A DNA stretch of 46,734 bases from JAWXCH01 sp034440595 (GTDB lineage Bacteria; Planctomycetota; Planctomycetia; Pirellulales; JALHPA01): positions 1 to 46,734 of the forward strand of contig JAWXCH010000201.1 in assembly GCA_034440595.1 (NCBI GenBank), written 5' to 3'. This document shows, in pieces, positions 7,380 to 16,144 of this stretch (within the stretch, counting starts at the first letter, position 1; the number at the start of each line of letters is the position of its first letter). The position numbers and the translations under genes were made by a program. The notes beneath the pieces were generated by a model that did not search any database, was not told the DNA's origin, and was given only the letters and a program-made list of their open reading frames with translations.

Positions 7380-10300
7380 CTACCGCATCGCCACTTTGAC
7401 GCAGTTCATATCCGCCTCGCGCTCAGGAGTTGTCAGCCGATGGTACGAGTCATTCCTCATGTTAGCCAGGGCGACGTCTGCGGCCCGGCTCCACGGAGCG
7501 GAAGCCCAGTCCTTGGACACATTGGCGGCGTGGAATTTATTGAACAGCCCGCCATCGTCCAGATTGACCTGCACAATGGCTGCACTGTTGGAGAGATAAT
7601 CGTCGTAGCATTTCTGCGCTGTGGGACCGGTCGGGTTTTTGCTGGCGATTTCGTAGAAGTCCAGATTCTCCTCGCACATCAACTTGACCAGGTAGTCGCG
7701 AAACGCCTTCTTCCCCTTCGAATTGCCCATAATAGCGTCAAACGTCGGTCGCGGCAGCCCCATCGCCATTCCACGTTCGGCCACTTCCTTCATTCCATTG
7801 CGGAATTCCTGCGCGACTTTGGAATAGCCACCTTTTCCGTCTGACACCATATCGTTCATTGGTGCCATGTACCCTTCCTTGCCTTTGTCGCTGAATTCGA
7901 CACCGTTGGAGATGTTCTGAATGACCTTGCTGGCCAGCACACCGGCACGCCGCTGGCCTTCAATATCCTTCTTTTCATCCTCTGAAGTCTTCGGATCCTG
8001 GTACTTTTCGTTGGTCTCGGTAAAGAAACCGGCGGCCATCATCGGATTGACCAATCGCAGTGAGATAAAACCACCGACCTGAGTAGTCGCAAAGTCTTCG
8101 TCACCGTCGGAGGCCAATAGAGCCTGCTGGTAGAATTCAGCAGCGATCTTCGTCAGTTCAGGAGGAATGTCTTTCAGCGATTTCACGACATCCTTGGCCA
8201 GTGATTCGACGAGCGACTTGACCTCCTCCTGAGCTTCTTTAATCTTGGGACCGATTTCCTTCATCTTCTCTTTACCCTCGGCAAGCTGCTTGATCGCAAA
8301 CTGCCGTTCTTGATCGCGAGAGGTAGGATTGTCGATGACTCCCTGGGCGACTGCCATATCCGGAGCACCGTACTTGTACGGGTCCAGTTCGACTTTGGAA
8401 TCTTTGTCGTAGTTGGCCAGCCGATCATGAATATTGTCATGATTCGCCTTCAAGAACTTTTTGCCTCCAGGCGTGCTTTGAAGGTACGCCTTAGGTAGAT
8501 AAGAACCGAGAGTGTTCGCCCGGAAGAATGTTGACTTTGCATTGGTGGTATCTCCACTTATTTCGCGACTAATCTGTGCTTCCTGCCGAATCGCCAGACC
8601 AACAGCATTGTCCATAAACGCGGTATCGTTGCCGCGCATCGCTACCAACTCATCGCAACCACTTTGGGTTTTAGTCCCCATTCCATTCATGGCGAGTAAA
8701 AGCCCACCGACGTTGGTATCGTCGGCTGTGTCGATCAAACCGCGACGCAGATCCTCGTTCTCTTCCAACATCTTGCCGATGGCGTTTTTCTCAGTATTGG
8801 CCGCACCCGGGTCTAGACTGGCCATTGCACTGAGAGATTTAACGGCATCGAGTGCTGGCTGCATCTTCAGCTTTAGTAACCCTTGCAATTTGGACACAAT
8901 TGCACGCAACTCATTTTGGTGGTCGGTGATCGCCTCAACTTTTTTATCGCGTTGCTCCAACATCGCCGTATCGGAGTCTTTGAACTTGGATTTGTCGGCA
9001 TAGTGTGCCTTGGGTGTTTCCAACTGCGCAATCAAAGCGCGAACGGTGTCGATGACCTTGATGGAGATCGCTGTCGGATCGGCCAGTACTTTCTTAATAT
9101 CGTTCAAGCACTTCTGGACCGGCTTAGTCACATCGTCCTTGTAACCAGAATCGCGAGAATCGGGCAGATACTTGCGCTTCCGATGGATATCATCCTTCTG
9201 ATCGATCTCAACCTGAATATCCTTCAGTACATCGGTCGCCGCCACCTGTGCTTGCGCACGGATCGCATTTTTCTGTGTTGGGTCTTCCGGGTTGAAGTTC
9301 TTTAACTTGAGCTTGGCATCCGTGACTTGCTGGGTGACCGCTTGCTTGGCCAGCGTGTCAAAGTTGACAATTTGTTGCTCAATCAGGACCAGCGCGTTAG
9401 TCGCATTGGTCACGCTGCGCTGCGTAATGAAGTTCCGAATCGCTGGTAACCCGTTCACCGCCAGCGTGACCTGTGCCGTTTGCACTGTCGGGGCCGACTT
9501 CTGGAATCTTGCCAGCTTGTTGGCAGCAGCATTCGCCCGTTTGTTCAAGTCCTTAATCGCGACATTTTCCTGGGCGATCGTATTCTCCAAGGTGCCAATA
9601 TCACTCAGCAACTTGGTAACGCGTGTATTGCATTCTCCATGCTTAAGTGGCTGCGGTACCAATTGAACGATGGCCTGCAGTTCCACCTTCAGCGGATTGA
9701 GACGAACACCCGCCTCAGTGGCGATGGCCTTCATCCGCTCGCCAGCCGAACGCAAGTCGGTCTTGATCTTCTCAACATCAACGGGCGGAGTGGTTCCTGG
9801 CGATTTCAACGGCGGAGCCGTCGTACCGCCTGTTGTAGTGCTGCTCGGTGGTAGAGTACCCGGTTGTTTAGGCGGAGTGGTCTGTGGCGGCACGCCACCG
9901 GTCATCGTTGGCGGCAAAGTGGGACTCTTCAACGGCGGCGCAGTTCGATTCAGCGGTCCAGTCGGACTCGGCGTAGGTGACGTTGTGGTACCACGGGGCG
10001 GAGGTGGTGTCACAGTACCCCGTGGTGGCGGGGACGTCGTGGTTCCACGTGGAGGTGGCGGCGTCACGGTGCCTCGCGGAGGAGGAGATGTCGTTGTACC
10101 GCGTGGTGGAGGAGTTGTCGTCGTACCGCGTGGGGGTGGCGGTGTAACGGTACCTTGTGGAGGCGGAGAAGTCGTTGTACCTCGCGGAGGAATCGTTGGA
10201 GGTGGACTCGTGCCAAGAACCTGCGCAATTTGACCAGAGACCGTTTCCAGCGACTTGTGGGCATTCTCTTTTGCCGTCGGATCCGTACTGCTGCCGTAAG

Positions 10301-10613
10301 CGCGAATCGCCAGATTGGTCGTGTTTAGCAAGGCGTCAAATCGCTCGGGAGCCTTGCGCTTCACCTCCTGCAGCTTGATGACCGTTTCATTTTTCAGGGC
10401 CTCAAACGACTTGCGCGGCGGCGGAGAGGTGGTCGTCGTTTCTCCTGTCGGTCGTGGTGGACGGCCCGGAGGTGTCGGTCGCGAGCCGATCGAGGTCTTG
10501 CGCTCTAGGGTCGGCGTATCCTTGCTACCGCTCCGCGAGCGTACACCCACCGTTGGCCTGGTTAGCCCACACCATTGTTGTAGCTGTGAATTACCAATTC
10601 CGTCGCTGGCCAT
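7380..10613 (-). CDS. Large protein with RasGAP-like and RGS-like GTPase-activating domains
   Basis: 1077 residues, no signal peptide or membrane segment; AGGAG lies nine bases before the ATG. Order: short helical segment (65-135); Pro-rich tandem repeats (145-216) and a Pro/Thr linker to 280; helical, coiled-coil-like middle (280-600); RasGAP-like domain (about 610-945); RGS-like domain (about 955-1065). RasGAP features: arginine finger in FFRANTL (R698), VELDP (741-745), GGFISLRLVNP (847-857, R853 at the FLR arginine position), ASKVIQNISN (894-903), GYMAPMND (914-921). RGS features: GKKAFRDYL, EENLDFY (E982, N983), VNLD (N1017), NDSYHR (D1055, S1056, R1059), the positions that contact G-alpha in RGS4. 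Known RasGAP and RGS domains stimulate GTP hydrolysis by Ras-type and G-alpha proteins. No such GTPase is encoded in the window. It could be an endogenous regulator or an effector aimed at eukaryotes; that is inference. Confidence 0.85.
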   Translation of the reverse strand: MASDGIGNSQLQQWCGLTRPTVGVRSRSGSKDTPTLERKTSIGSRPTPPGRPPRPTGETTTTSPPPRKSFEALKNETVIKLQEVKRKAPERFDALLNTTNLAIRAYGSSTDPTAKENAHKSLETVSGQIAQVLGTSPPPTIPPRGTTTSPPPQGTVTPPPPRGTTTTPPPRGTTTSPPPRGTVTPPPPRGTTTSPPPRGTVTPPPPRGTTTSPTPSPTGPLNRTAPPLKSPTLPPTMTGGVPPQTTPPKQPGTLPPSSTTTGGTTAPPLKSPGTTPPVDVEKIKTDLRSAGERMKAIATEAGVRLNPLKVELQAIVQLVPQPLKHGECNTRVTKLLSDIGTLENTIAQENVAIKDLNKRANAAANKLARFQKSAPTVQTAQVTLAVNGLPAIRNFITQRSVTNATNALVLIEQQIVNFDTLAKQAVTQQVTDAKLKLKNFNPEDPTQKNAIRAQAQVAATDVLKDIQVEIDQKDDIHRKRKYLPDSRDSGYKDDVTKPVQKCLNDIKKVLADPTAISIKVIDTVRALIAQLETPKAHYADKSKFKDSDTAMLEQRDKKVEAITDHQNELRAIVSKLQGLLKLKMQPALDAVKSLSAMASLDPGAANTEKNAIGKMLEENEDLRRGLIDTADDTNVGGLLLAMNGMGTKTQSGCDELVAMRGNDTAFMDNAVGLAIRQEAQISREISGDTTNAKSTFFRANTLGSYLPKAYLQSTPGGKKFLKANHDNIHDRLANYDKDSKVELDPYKYGAPDMAVAQGVIDNPTSRDQERQFAIKQLAEGKEKMKEIGPKIKEAQEEVKSLVESLAKDVVKSLKDIPPELTKIAAEFYQQALLASDGDEDFATTQVGGFISLRLVNPMMAAGFFTETNEKYQDPKTSEDEKKDIEGQRRAGVLASKVIQNISNGVEFSDKGKEGYMAPMNDMVSDGKGGYSKVAQEFRNGMKEVAERGMAMGLPRPTFDAIMGNSKGKKAFRDYLVKLMCEENLDFYEIASKNPTGPTAQKCYDDYLSNSAAIVQVNLDDGGLFNKFHAANVSKDWASAPWSRAADVALANMRNDSYHRLTTPEREADMNCVKVAMR
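9966..10181 (-). repeat. 27-bp coding minisatellite (Pro/Thr/Arg repeats)
   Basis: Eight consecutive 9-residue units (last one degenerate) of the form G-T-(T/V)-T-(S/P/T)-P-P-P-R encode residues 145-216 of the RasGAP/RGS protein, for example GTTTSPPPR alternating with GTVTPPPPR. At DNA level this is a 27-bp tandem repeat likely to vary in copy number between strains. The peptide is extended, basic and Pro-rich, a plausible linker or interaction arm. Confidence 0.85.
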
Positions 10614-10717
10614 CTTTGAGTTCTCCTGAAGTGCCGGAGTGTACCGGCGGGTGTACTGATGATTTTGGATTGTCGAAGGCTACCAGCTCAATGCTAGGAA
10701 GGATGCGACCTCACGCA

Positions 10718-11698
10718 CTAACCACCTAGGTGCGACGCGATTCCCTTGAGCGCTGCGTCAATCGTGCCGACCACGTTCATCGGCATAGCCGGACAGTTTT
10801 CGATCTTCTGGATCATCGGGTCGCTGGTAAGCATTTTGCGATAGTTACTGATTGTCACCAGAACTTGCTTGTACTTCGCTGGACGGGCGTTCGGGTCAGC
10901 GTTCAAGGCCGCATCGAGTGCGTCATCCAGTTCGCTATCGAATTCTTCGAGCATCTTGTCCACTTCGGCAACTAAATTTGCGCCTAGATCATCTTCATCA
11001 GGCAGTTCGGCGGAAATCGCCTTGCGCAAGCTGACCATGTCGGCATGCACCTTTTTCTTGGCGGCATCCCAGCTTAGTCGCGACTTGGTGTACTGCACGT
11101 TTGAGAAAGGGGTTGTGATGACCGGCTCGGGAATGTCTTCATAAGCCTCCGTCTCTTCCTGTTCCTGTTCTTCATTGACTTGTGTGGCAACATTGCTGTT
11201 GCCATCATTCGCCGCCTGCTCTTCTGCTTCGTTTTCGTCGGCTTCATTTTCATCGGCCTGATTCGCAACATTCACATTCGACGGAGCGTCGTTGGAGTTA
11301 TTGCCATTCATGCCGAATTCATTGGACTCACTTTCGTTCGACTCTTCTTCCGGCTCGATGAATTCCGGATCGGTACCCTTCTGGCAAATCGGCTTGATCA
11401 TCAGACCGGCCTGCGCCTTGGCCAGCTTCTTCAAACAGTTGGCCAAAGTCGCGGGAGGTTCTTTGGCGGTCTCAAAGATATACTGCCCGTCTTGAACGGT
11501 GAGCTTGCCCTTAAAGATTTTTCCGCCCCCGGCTTCCTTTTTGGCTTCGGCAATGTCCTTAGGCGGGATCTTTTTCTTGGAAACAATTAACTGCCCATCA
11601 CTGGCCCCCTTCATGATGACGGCAAAATACATCGCGCGAGTTTTGGCTGCTTTTAGCGCAGTCAACAGTTCTTGATCTAACTCACCCGTTTTGGCCAT
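10718..11698 (-). CDS. Acidic-linker protein, partner gene of the RasGAP/RGS protein
   Basis: 326 residues. The start is ATG 11698 rather than 11704, because GAGGAG lies seven bases before it and only one before the other. Three parts are visible: a compact N-terminal domain (1-110, with YFAVIMKGASDGQLIVSKKK and FETAKEPPATLANCLKKL), a low-complexity Glu/Asn/Asp linker (about 113-190), and an all-helical C-terminal domain (about 200-326, from YTKSRLSWDAAKKKVHADM). There is no signal peptide. I do not recognise a named family, although the N- and C-terminal blocks read as conserved domains. It precedes the RasGAP/RGS gene by 104 bp on the same strand, so co-transcription is likely. Chaperone, adaptor or GTPase-pathway partner are all possible. 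Confidence 0.75.
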   Translation of the reverse strand: MAKTGELDQELLTALKAAKTRAMYFAVIMKGASDGQLIVSKKKIPPKDIAEAKKEAGGGKIFKGKLTVQDGQYIFETAKEPPATLANCLKKLAKAQAGLMIKPICQKGTDPEFIEPEEESNESESNEFGMNGNNSNDAPSNVNVANQADENEADENEAEEQAANDGNSNVATQVNEEQEQEETEAYEDIPEPVITTPFSNVQYTKSRLSWDAAKKKVHADMVSLRKAISAELPDEDDLGANLVAEVDKMLEEFDSELDDALDAALNADPNARPAKYKQVLVTISNYRKMLTSDPMIQKIENCPAMPMNVVGTIDAALKGIASHLGG

Positions 11699-11899
11699 CT
11701 TCATACTCCTCGCGATAAAAGAGGTAAATGAATTACTGAGGCACCGGAAGGCTGGTCAATGCTCAGTCCCGGAGTCGTCTGTTAATTCGCGACACAAATC
11801 GCAAGATTAGTTTCCACGGGTCCGACTGTCAAGAAACCGGAAGCCGATCGGAAGAACTTTTCGCCCGGCGATTTCGCTAGACAGAGTTGAAGCGCGAGG

Positions 11900-14800
11900 T
11901 TATCGCTTCCAGAGTTTATTCAGGCGGTCCATCATTCCAGGACGAGTGGCCTGCTTTTCCTGGCCAGTCTCGCCGGGCGAACCGCTAGCCGGTGTCTGGC
12001 GGTCGACGGTGGCCGGGCTGGCCGCGGGCTGCATCAAGGGGACATTGGCCGCCAGATATCGTGCCCAGTAGCTGTCCAGCTCGTGCTGACATTCGCCCCA
12101 CTGGCCTGCTTGCAATTTGAAAATCCATAGTTGAATTAGCTTGTCCAATTGATCTCGCTCGTCTTGATTAAAGGCCAAATCCACCAATTGCACGTGGTCG
12201 ATCCAGACTTCCCCTGGTCCGATCAGATCGAAGCGAATCCGCAGCGGCGAAAGCCCCTCCGTCGGCAGATCCTCAATCGGGAAGATGTACTTCGCCCAGC
12301 GTGTATGCAAAACCGAATCCGACTTGGCTCCAATCACGGCAAACGGATGATATTCCGCACCATTGATATTGCCGTCGATGGCCAGTCGTACCGACGGCGG
12401 CTTTTCGGCATCGGCGATTCTCATCCAGACAGACAGTGACAATCGCCCGGTCCTTGGTGGCTCAAACTCCGCACTGCAAAGCGCAGCACCTCCCTTCCGG
12501 CTGACGAGCCGCAACGAGGACTTTCCATCCCAGGCTTGGTTAGCATCGACAGTCGCGGTTGCCGAGTTGGCTTCCTGCATGAGCAAAGTCCAATCGGCAG
12601 CTTCATTCGCGGCCGTACTCTTTTCAAAGCTAGCATTCGCCAAAATCGAAAGGGGCGAAGGATCTTCCAGAACGATGCGGCGGCGTCTGAGGTCGTTGAT
12701 CCGCTGCTCCAGTGCCAGCCGTGCTTCCTCTGGCACCGTGACCTTCGGATTAGTGAGCCGCACCGAACTAGCCGAAAAGCGGACCGCCACCAAATCGTAT
12801 GGTCCCAATTCCAGCGTCCATTGATTTCCGACGATCGGCGGAATTCGCCGCCGACCGCTCAACTCCACCGCGCGCGCTCCCGCTGGCATGGCTACCTGCG
12901 TCGAGACCTTAACCGGCCACGCCGAGTCGTTGACAAAATAGACATAAGTCCCCTGGTCGCGGACCAACGTGCGAATCGTTACCGGCGATGTCGCTGGGGC
13001 GAGTGTTTCAAACTGACCGGCGGGAAGTCGGCGAAATGTGGCAACAAAATCCTTCAGAGACTCTTCCTGACCAAGCGATAACAGCCAACCACCATCAAAC
13101 AGTGACTCCGCGTCATAGGCCGCCAGGCTGTGAATGAACCGCTGGCGATTGGCCACGCCCGACGGTGACAGTTGAGAAACCAGCCAGGTGTTTGTCTTAT
13201 CTTTGCCGAAGGGACTCTTGGCATCAAATGTCGGAAGATGTGCCTTTTGCGGTTCATGCAGCATCAGGCCTCCGCGCACATCCGGCAGGCTGGCCAAACG
13301 GTCCAGTTCTGGCGAGCGAGCAATCTCTAGATCGATTGCTCGCAAAGTCAGCATTCCAGGGGGACTGATCTTCCTTGGGCGAAGAAAAACCATGCCCGTT
13401 TGTTGACGATACACGCTTGGCACAATGCCCATTCCCAGCAGCGCCTCTTCCATAACCGGGCGAACCGGCAACGCCGGTCGCAGACCGTGCTGCACCTCAT
13501 TCCCCTCAAACAAATTTGTTGCCGCCAGGTAGAAACGCGCGTCAGGTCGAACGGAAACCAGTTCTTGATGCAGCCGCTGATGAAATCTAGCCAGGACTCC
13601 GGCTCGCCAGTTCAACCAGGCCTGACGGTCCTTGCCGCGCAAGAACTGTGCTCGTTGGGCAAATCGTTCAGGACCATTGCCAGGCACCTTGATCTTGGTT
13701 TCCGCTTCAAATCGCGCGATCGTTCGGTCGTCCAATCCCCACAATTCACCTGGAAGCTGTGTGTATCCATCCGCGGACAGTTCGATTGCCAATCCGGCAA
13801 AGGCGGCGCGTTGACCATAACGCTGCACCAGTTCGCGTACCACAGCCAGCATCGCTTCTTGAACATGATCGTTCAGCGGATTGTAGTAGGGTGCTAGACC
13901 GCGAGTCGATGGATAAACTTGCGAGTAGGGCAGGCCCTCAGCGCCAATCAGCTCAATGCCATCGAAAGCACGGTTTTTCTGACGCAGCTTCTCTTCGAGT
14001 TGAGGCAGCGGCGTCGAGAACTGGAGTGCCGGAATGAGCTGCAGCTTCTCGCGATCAAACAGTCGCAGCAGCATCTCCAATCCGTCTTTGCGATACGGAT
14101 CCTGACCGGAGTCTAAGAAAATTCCGGTGTCGTACCGCGGTGTGGAATCCAAAAGCTGGCTGGGATAAATCGTGCTGCCGTCCGCCAAGACCGACATCAT
14201 CAGGCCGTTGAATCCAGCATGATTCAGATACTCGACCAGTCGCGTTCCCCCTTCGTAAAAGCTCTGCCATTCTTCCAGACTGCGACCACTCCACGGATCG
14301 AGCGTCTCGTTGGCCGAAAAATTCTCGCAGAAAAACGGCCGGTCCATGTAGGCCGCCAGTAGCCGCTCGCTGGTGCCGATCGAATTCGGCAGCGCTTTCG
14401 GCAACGTCGCAGGTCCGGCAAACACTCGAATCTTCCCAAAAACGGCGCGAGCACCATATCTGCGGTTGGTAATCAACACTATCGGCGATTTGGTACGTGG
14501 CCAAAAAACCAATCGATGCCGAGTCCAGGCTGCCGGTTTGCCGGTGGTTTCATCGGTCGAATAGAAGCCGGAATCCAATCCGATAGGCGAGATCGCTCCC
14601 GCCGCATTCGGCTCCACCAGGCTAATGCCGACCGTCTGTGCAACGTCACTTGGATACTCGACCTCCAGAACATGCGGTGTGCCCGGCTTACTGATCGTCA
14701 ATGGATAGGCTTCCCAGGCCGGTTCGGTGCCCGGTGCCATTGGATTCAATTGCGCGACAGAACCAAGCGAGTGAGAAACGATTTGCATCTGCCCGCTTCC

Positions 14801-15757
14801 CATTGGCACCTGCCGCGCGCCTGGCATCAATGACCACGTTTTCCATCGGTCGGTCCAACTGGAACTGGTCGGGTCAATCTCCAGAATTTTTGGCCATTCG
14901 GTGGTAGAAGCCTCTATTACCGCCGGAGCGACCGCTGCAACGGCATCGGCAAGCACCACCAACTGCACGGTGCGCGTGGCAAGCGGTTTGTTCCACCGCA
15001 ATGGATTCTTTATGCTGGCCTCAAACCGCAAGTCATAAACACCCTCAGTCTCCGGTAGCACAGTGTTGACATTAGCCGTCGCGGGCGTGAAACCTGTTCC
15101 ATTCTTGGCTAGCGAATACTCTTCAGACCACCGCTCTTCACCCGTTGCTTTGTGAATGAGCTGCGCTTTGACACGCAATGTCGAGTTCTCAGGGACGGAA
15201 AGCAAATGCGGCTGCATATCGACCTGCAATCGTTCTCCCGTTGTATAGACCAGGGCATCGCGATCCAGGCGCACTCGCAACATGTCCCCTGGCGCGCGGC
15301 GAATCAGCAGTCGATTGTTTTGTTCATCCAAGGCCTGAGCGTATGGCTTGGCAATCAAGTCACTCAGCAGGACCTCACTGCGGTGGGTCGACGAGGAGTC
15401 CTCAGGAGACATCTCTAGCGACAGAACGGCATCGGCGGGAGCGGAAATGAACACATCCACGCCGTCGTAGGCGCGTGCGCTGCGCTGACGAACCTGCAGG
15501 CGATTGTCGGTTACCCAAATCGAACCGGGTTCGTCGGCCTCGATTCCCAGCGGGCGGTGCATGGCCATACGGCCACCGCTCAGCGAAATCGTGCCGCTCC
15601 ACTTGCGCTCGGTTCCTCCACCCCAGGCACAGCGGAGTTGAAGCTGGATATCTTCGGCGGCGATTGTGCCGGCCACAGTCAGAACTGCCAGCAGAGAAAG
15701 CAGGCCTCGGACGAACCACAGCGCGCAGCGCAAGCGCACTGGCCTGCGCATTGGCAT
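11900..15757 (-). CDS. Very large exported protein with glycosidase-like middle and C-terminal jelly-roll
   Basis: 1285 residues from ATG 15757; the frame is open to 15802, so the exact start is uncertain and no clear Shine-Dalgarno is seen. The signal peptide core is LLSLLAVLTVAGTIAAED. The first 470 residues are beta-rich. Residues about 470-905 look like a (beta/alpha)8 glycoside hydrolase-like domain of the GHL10/family-10-like kind: LVEYLNHAGFNGLMMSVLADG, LQLIPALQF, FAGLAIELSADGYTQ. Around 1060-1205 a jelly-roll carbohydrate-binding-like part occurs (NASFEKS, LSVWMRI, GEVWIDHVQLVD). A short Pro-rich tail ends the protein. It is probably periplasmic or surface exposed and acts on polysaccharide. 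Catalytic residues cannot be assigned with confidence. It lies between the RasGAP/RGS unit and the exopolysaccharide locus and belongs clearly to neither. Confidence 0.65.
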   Translation of the reverse strand: MPMRRPVRLRCALWFVRGLLSLLAVLTVAGTIAAEDIQLQLRCAWGGGTERKWSGTISLSGGRMAMHRPLGIEADEPGSIWVTDNRLQVRQRSARAYDGVDVFISAPADAVLSLEMSPEDSSSTHRSEVLLSDLIAKPYAQALDEQNNRLLIRRAPGDMLRVRLDRDALVYTTGERLQVDMQPHLLSVPENSTLRVKAQLIHKATGEERWSEEYSLAKNGTGFTPATANVNTVLPETEGVYDLRFEASIKNPLRWNKPLATRTVQLVVLADAVAAVAPAVIEASTTEWPKILEIDPTSSSWTDRWKTWSLMPGARQVPMGSGQMQIVSHSLGSVAQLNPMAPGTEPAWEAYPLTISKPGTPHVLEVEYPSDVAQTVGISLVEPNAAGAISPIGLDSGFYSTDETTGKPAAWTRHRLVFWPRTKSPIVLITNRRYGARAVFGKIRVFAGPATLPKALPNSIGTSERLLAAYMDRPFFCENFSANETLDPWSGRSLEEWQSFYEGGTRLVEYLNHAGFNGLMMSVLADGSTIYPSQLLDSTPRYDTGIFLDSGQDPYRKDGLEMLLRLFDREKLQLIPALQFSTPLPQLEEKLRQKNRAFDGIELIGAEGLPYSQVYPSTRGLAPYYNPLNDHVQEAMLAVVRELVQRYGQRAAFAGLAIELSADGYTQLPGELWGLDDRTIARFEAETKIKVPGNGPERFAQRAQFLRGKDRQAWLNWRAGVLARFHQRLHQELVSVRPDARFYLAATNLFEGNEVQHGLRPALPVRPVMEEALLGMGIVPSVYRQQTGMVFLRPRKISPPGMLTLRAIDLEIARSPELDRLASLPDVRGGLMLHEPQKAHLPTFDAKSPFGKDKTNTWLVSQLSPSGVANRQRFIHSLAAYDAESLFDGGWLLSLGQEESLKDFVATFRRLPAGQFETLAPATSPVTIRTLVRDQGTYVYFVNDSAWPVKVSTQVAMPAGARAVELSGRRRIPPIVGNQWTLELGPYDLVAVRFSASSVRLTNPKVTVPEEARLALEQRINDLRRRRIVLEDPSPLSILANASFEKSTAANEAADWTLLMQEANSATATVDANQAWDGKSSLRLVSRKGGAALCSAEFEPPRTGRLSLSVWMRIADAEKPPSVRLAIDGNINGAEYHPFAVIGAKSDSVLHTRWAKYIFPIEDLPTEGLSPLRIRFDLIGPGEVWIDHVQLVDLAFNQDERDQLDKLIQLWIFKLQAGQWGECQHELDSYWARYLAANVPLMQPAASPATVDRQTPASGSPGETGQEKQATRPGMMDRLNKLWKR

Positions 15758-16144
15758 TGTCAGTAGAAAATCGTTCGCGCTCGGACTTCCTTGTCCGACC
15801 ATGTGGGTGAAACGACGTTGAAGTAGGCCCGGTAGTGACTGTTACCCTTCAAGCACGCTGCCATATTCTGCACTCGCCTAGGAACTGCTTCATGCAGCGC
15901 CAAGACGGAACGAATTTTTGCAACTCGAAATGCGGATAACCCTTTGCAGCCTATCGAGTTTCTGCAAGGGAGCGGGATTATAGACGGGGCTTCAGAGTGG
16001 ACCTAGGTGGATTGTGGCCGGATTGCACCCGAGTAAAGTCGTTAAGTGATGAAATGGGCAGGCTGGCGAATATTGCGAACAGGGTGGTGTGCTAGCATGC
16101 ACTTCGCTTGGGTGCCGCTGCTGGCTTGCCCAGCAGTGTGCGAA
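15758..16144. other. Intergenic region, 387 bp
   Basis: No gene is visible between the giant exported protein and the sulfatase-like gene. The stretch holds one copy of the dispersed hairpin repeat (16110-16138) and presumably the promoter of the giant gene, although no clear consensus promoter stands out. Confidence 0.6.
16110..16138. repeat. Dispersed hairpin repeat, copy A
   Basis: 29 bp beginning GGGTGCCGCTGCTGG and ending CCCAGCAGTG. The ends fold into a short stem (CTGCTGG/CCAGCAG) around CTTGC. The same unit occurs at 31407-31456 (interrupted) and 34471-34499 (inside a gene). This copy is intergenic, just past the end of the sulfatase-like gene. Confidence 0.8.

Noticed and set aside
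9990..10210. The short-unit array as a possible CRISPR array
   Set aside because: Units are 27 bp, contiguous, in frame and code for Pro-rich repeats; there are no unique spacers and no cas genes.
7380..11900. Search for an encoded Ras-like or G-alpha-like GTPase next to the GAP protein
   Set aside because: No P-loop/NKxD combination was seen in the neighbouring genes; the only P-loop protein in the window is the ABC ATPase at 45580-46524.
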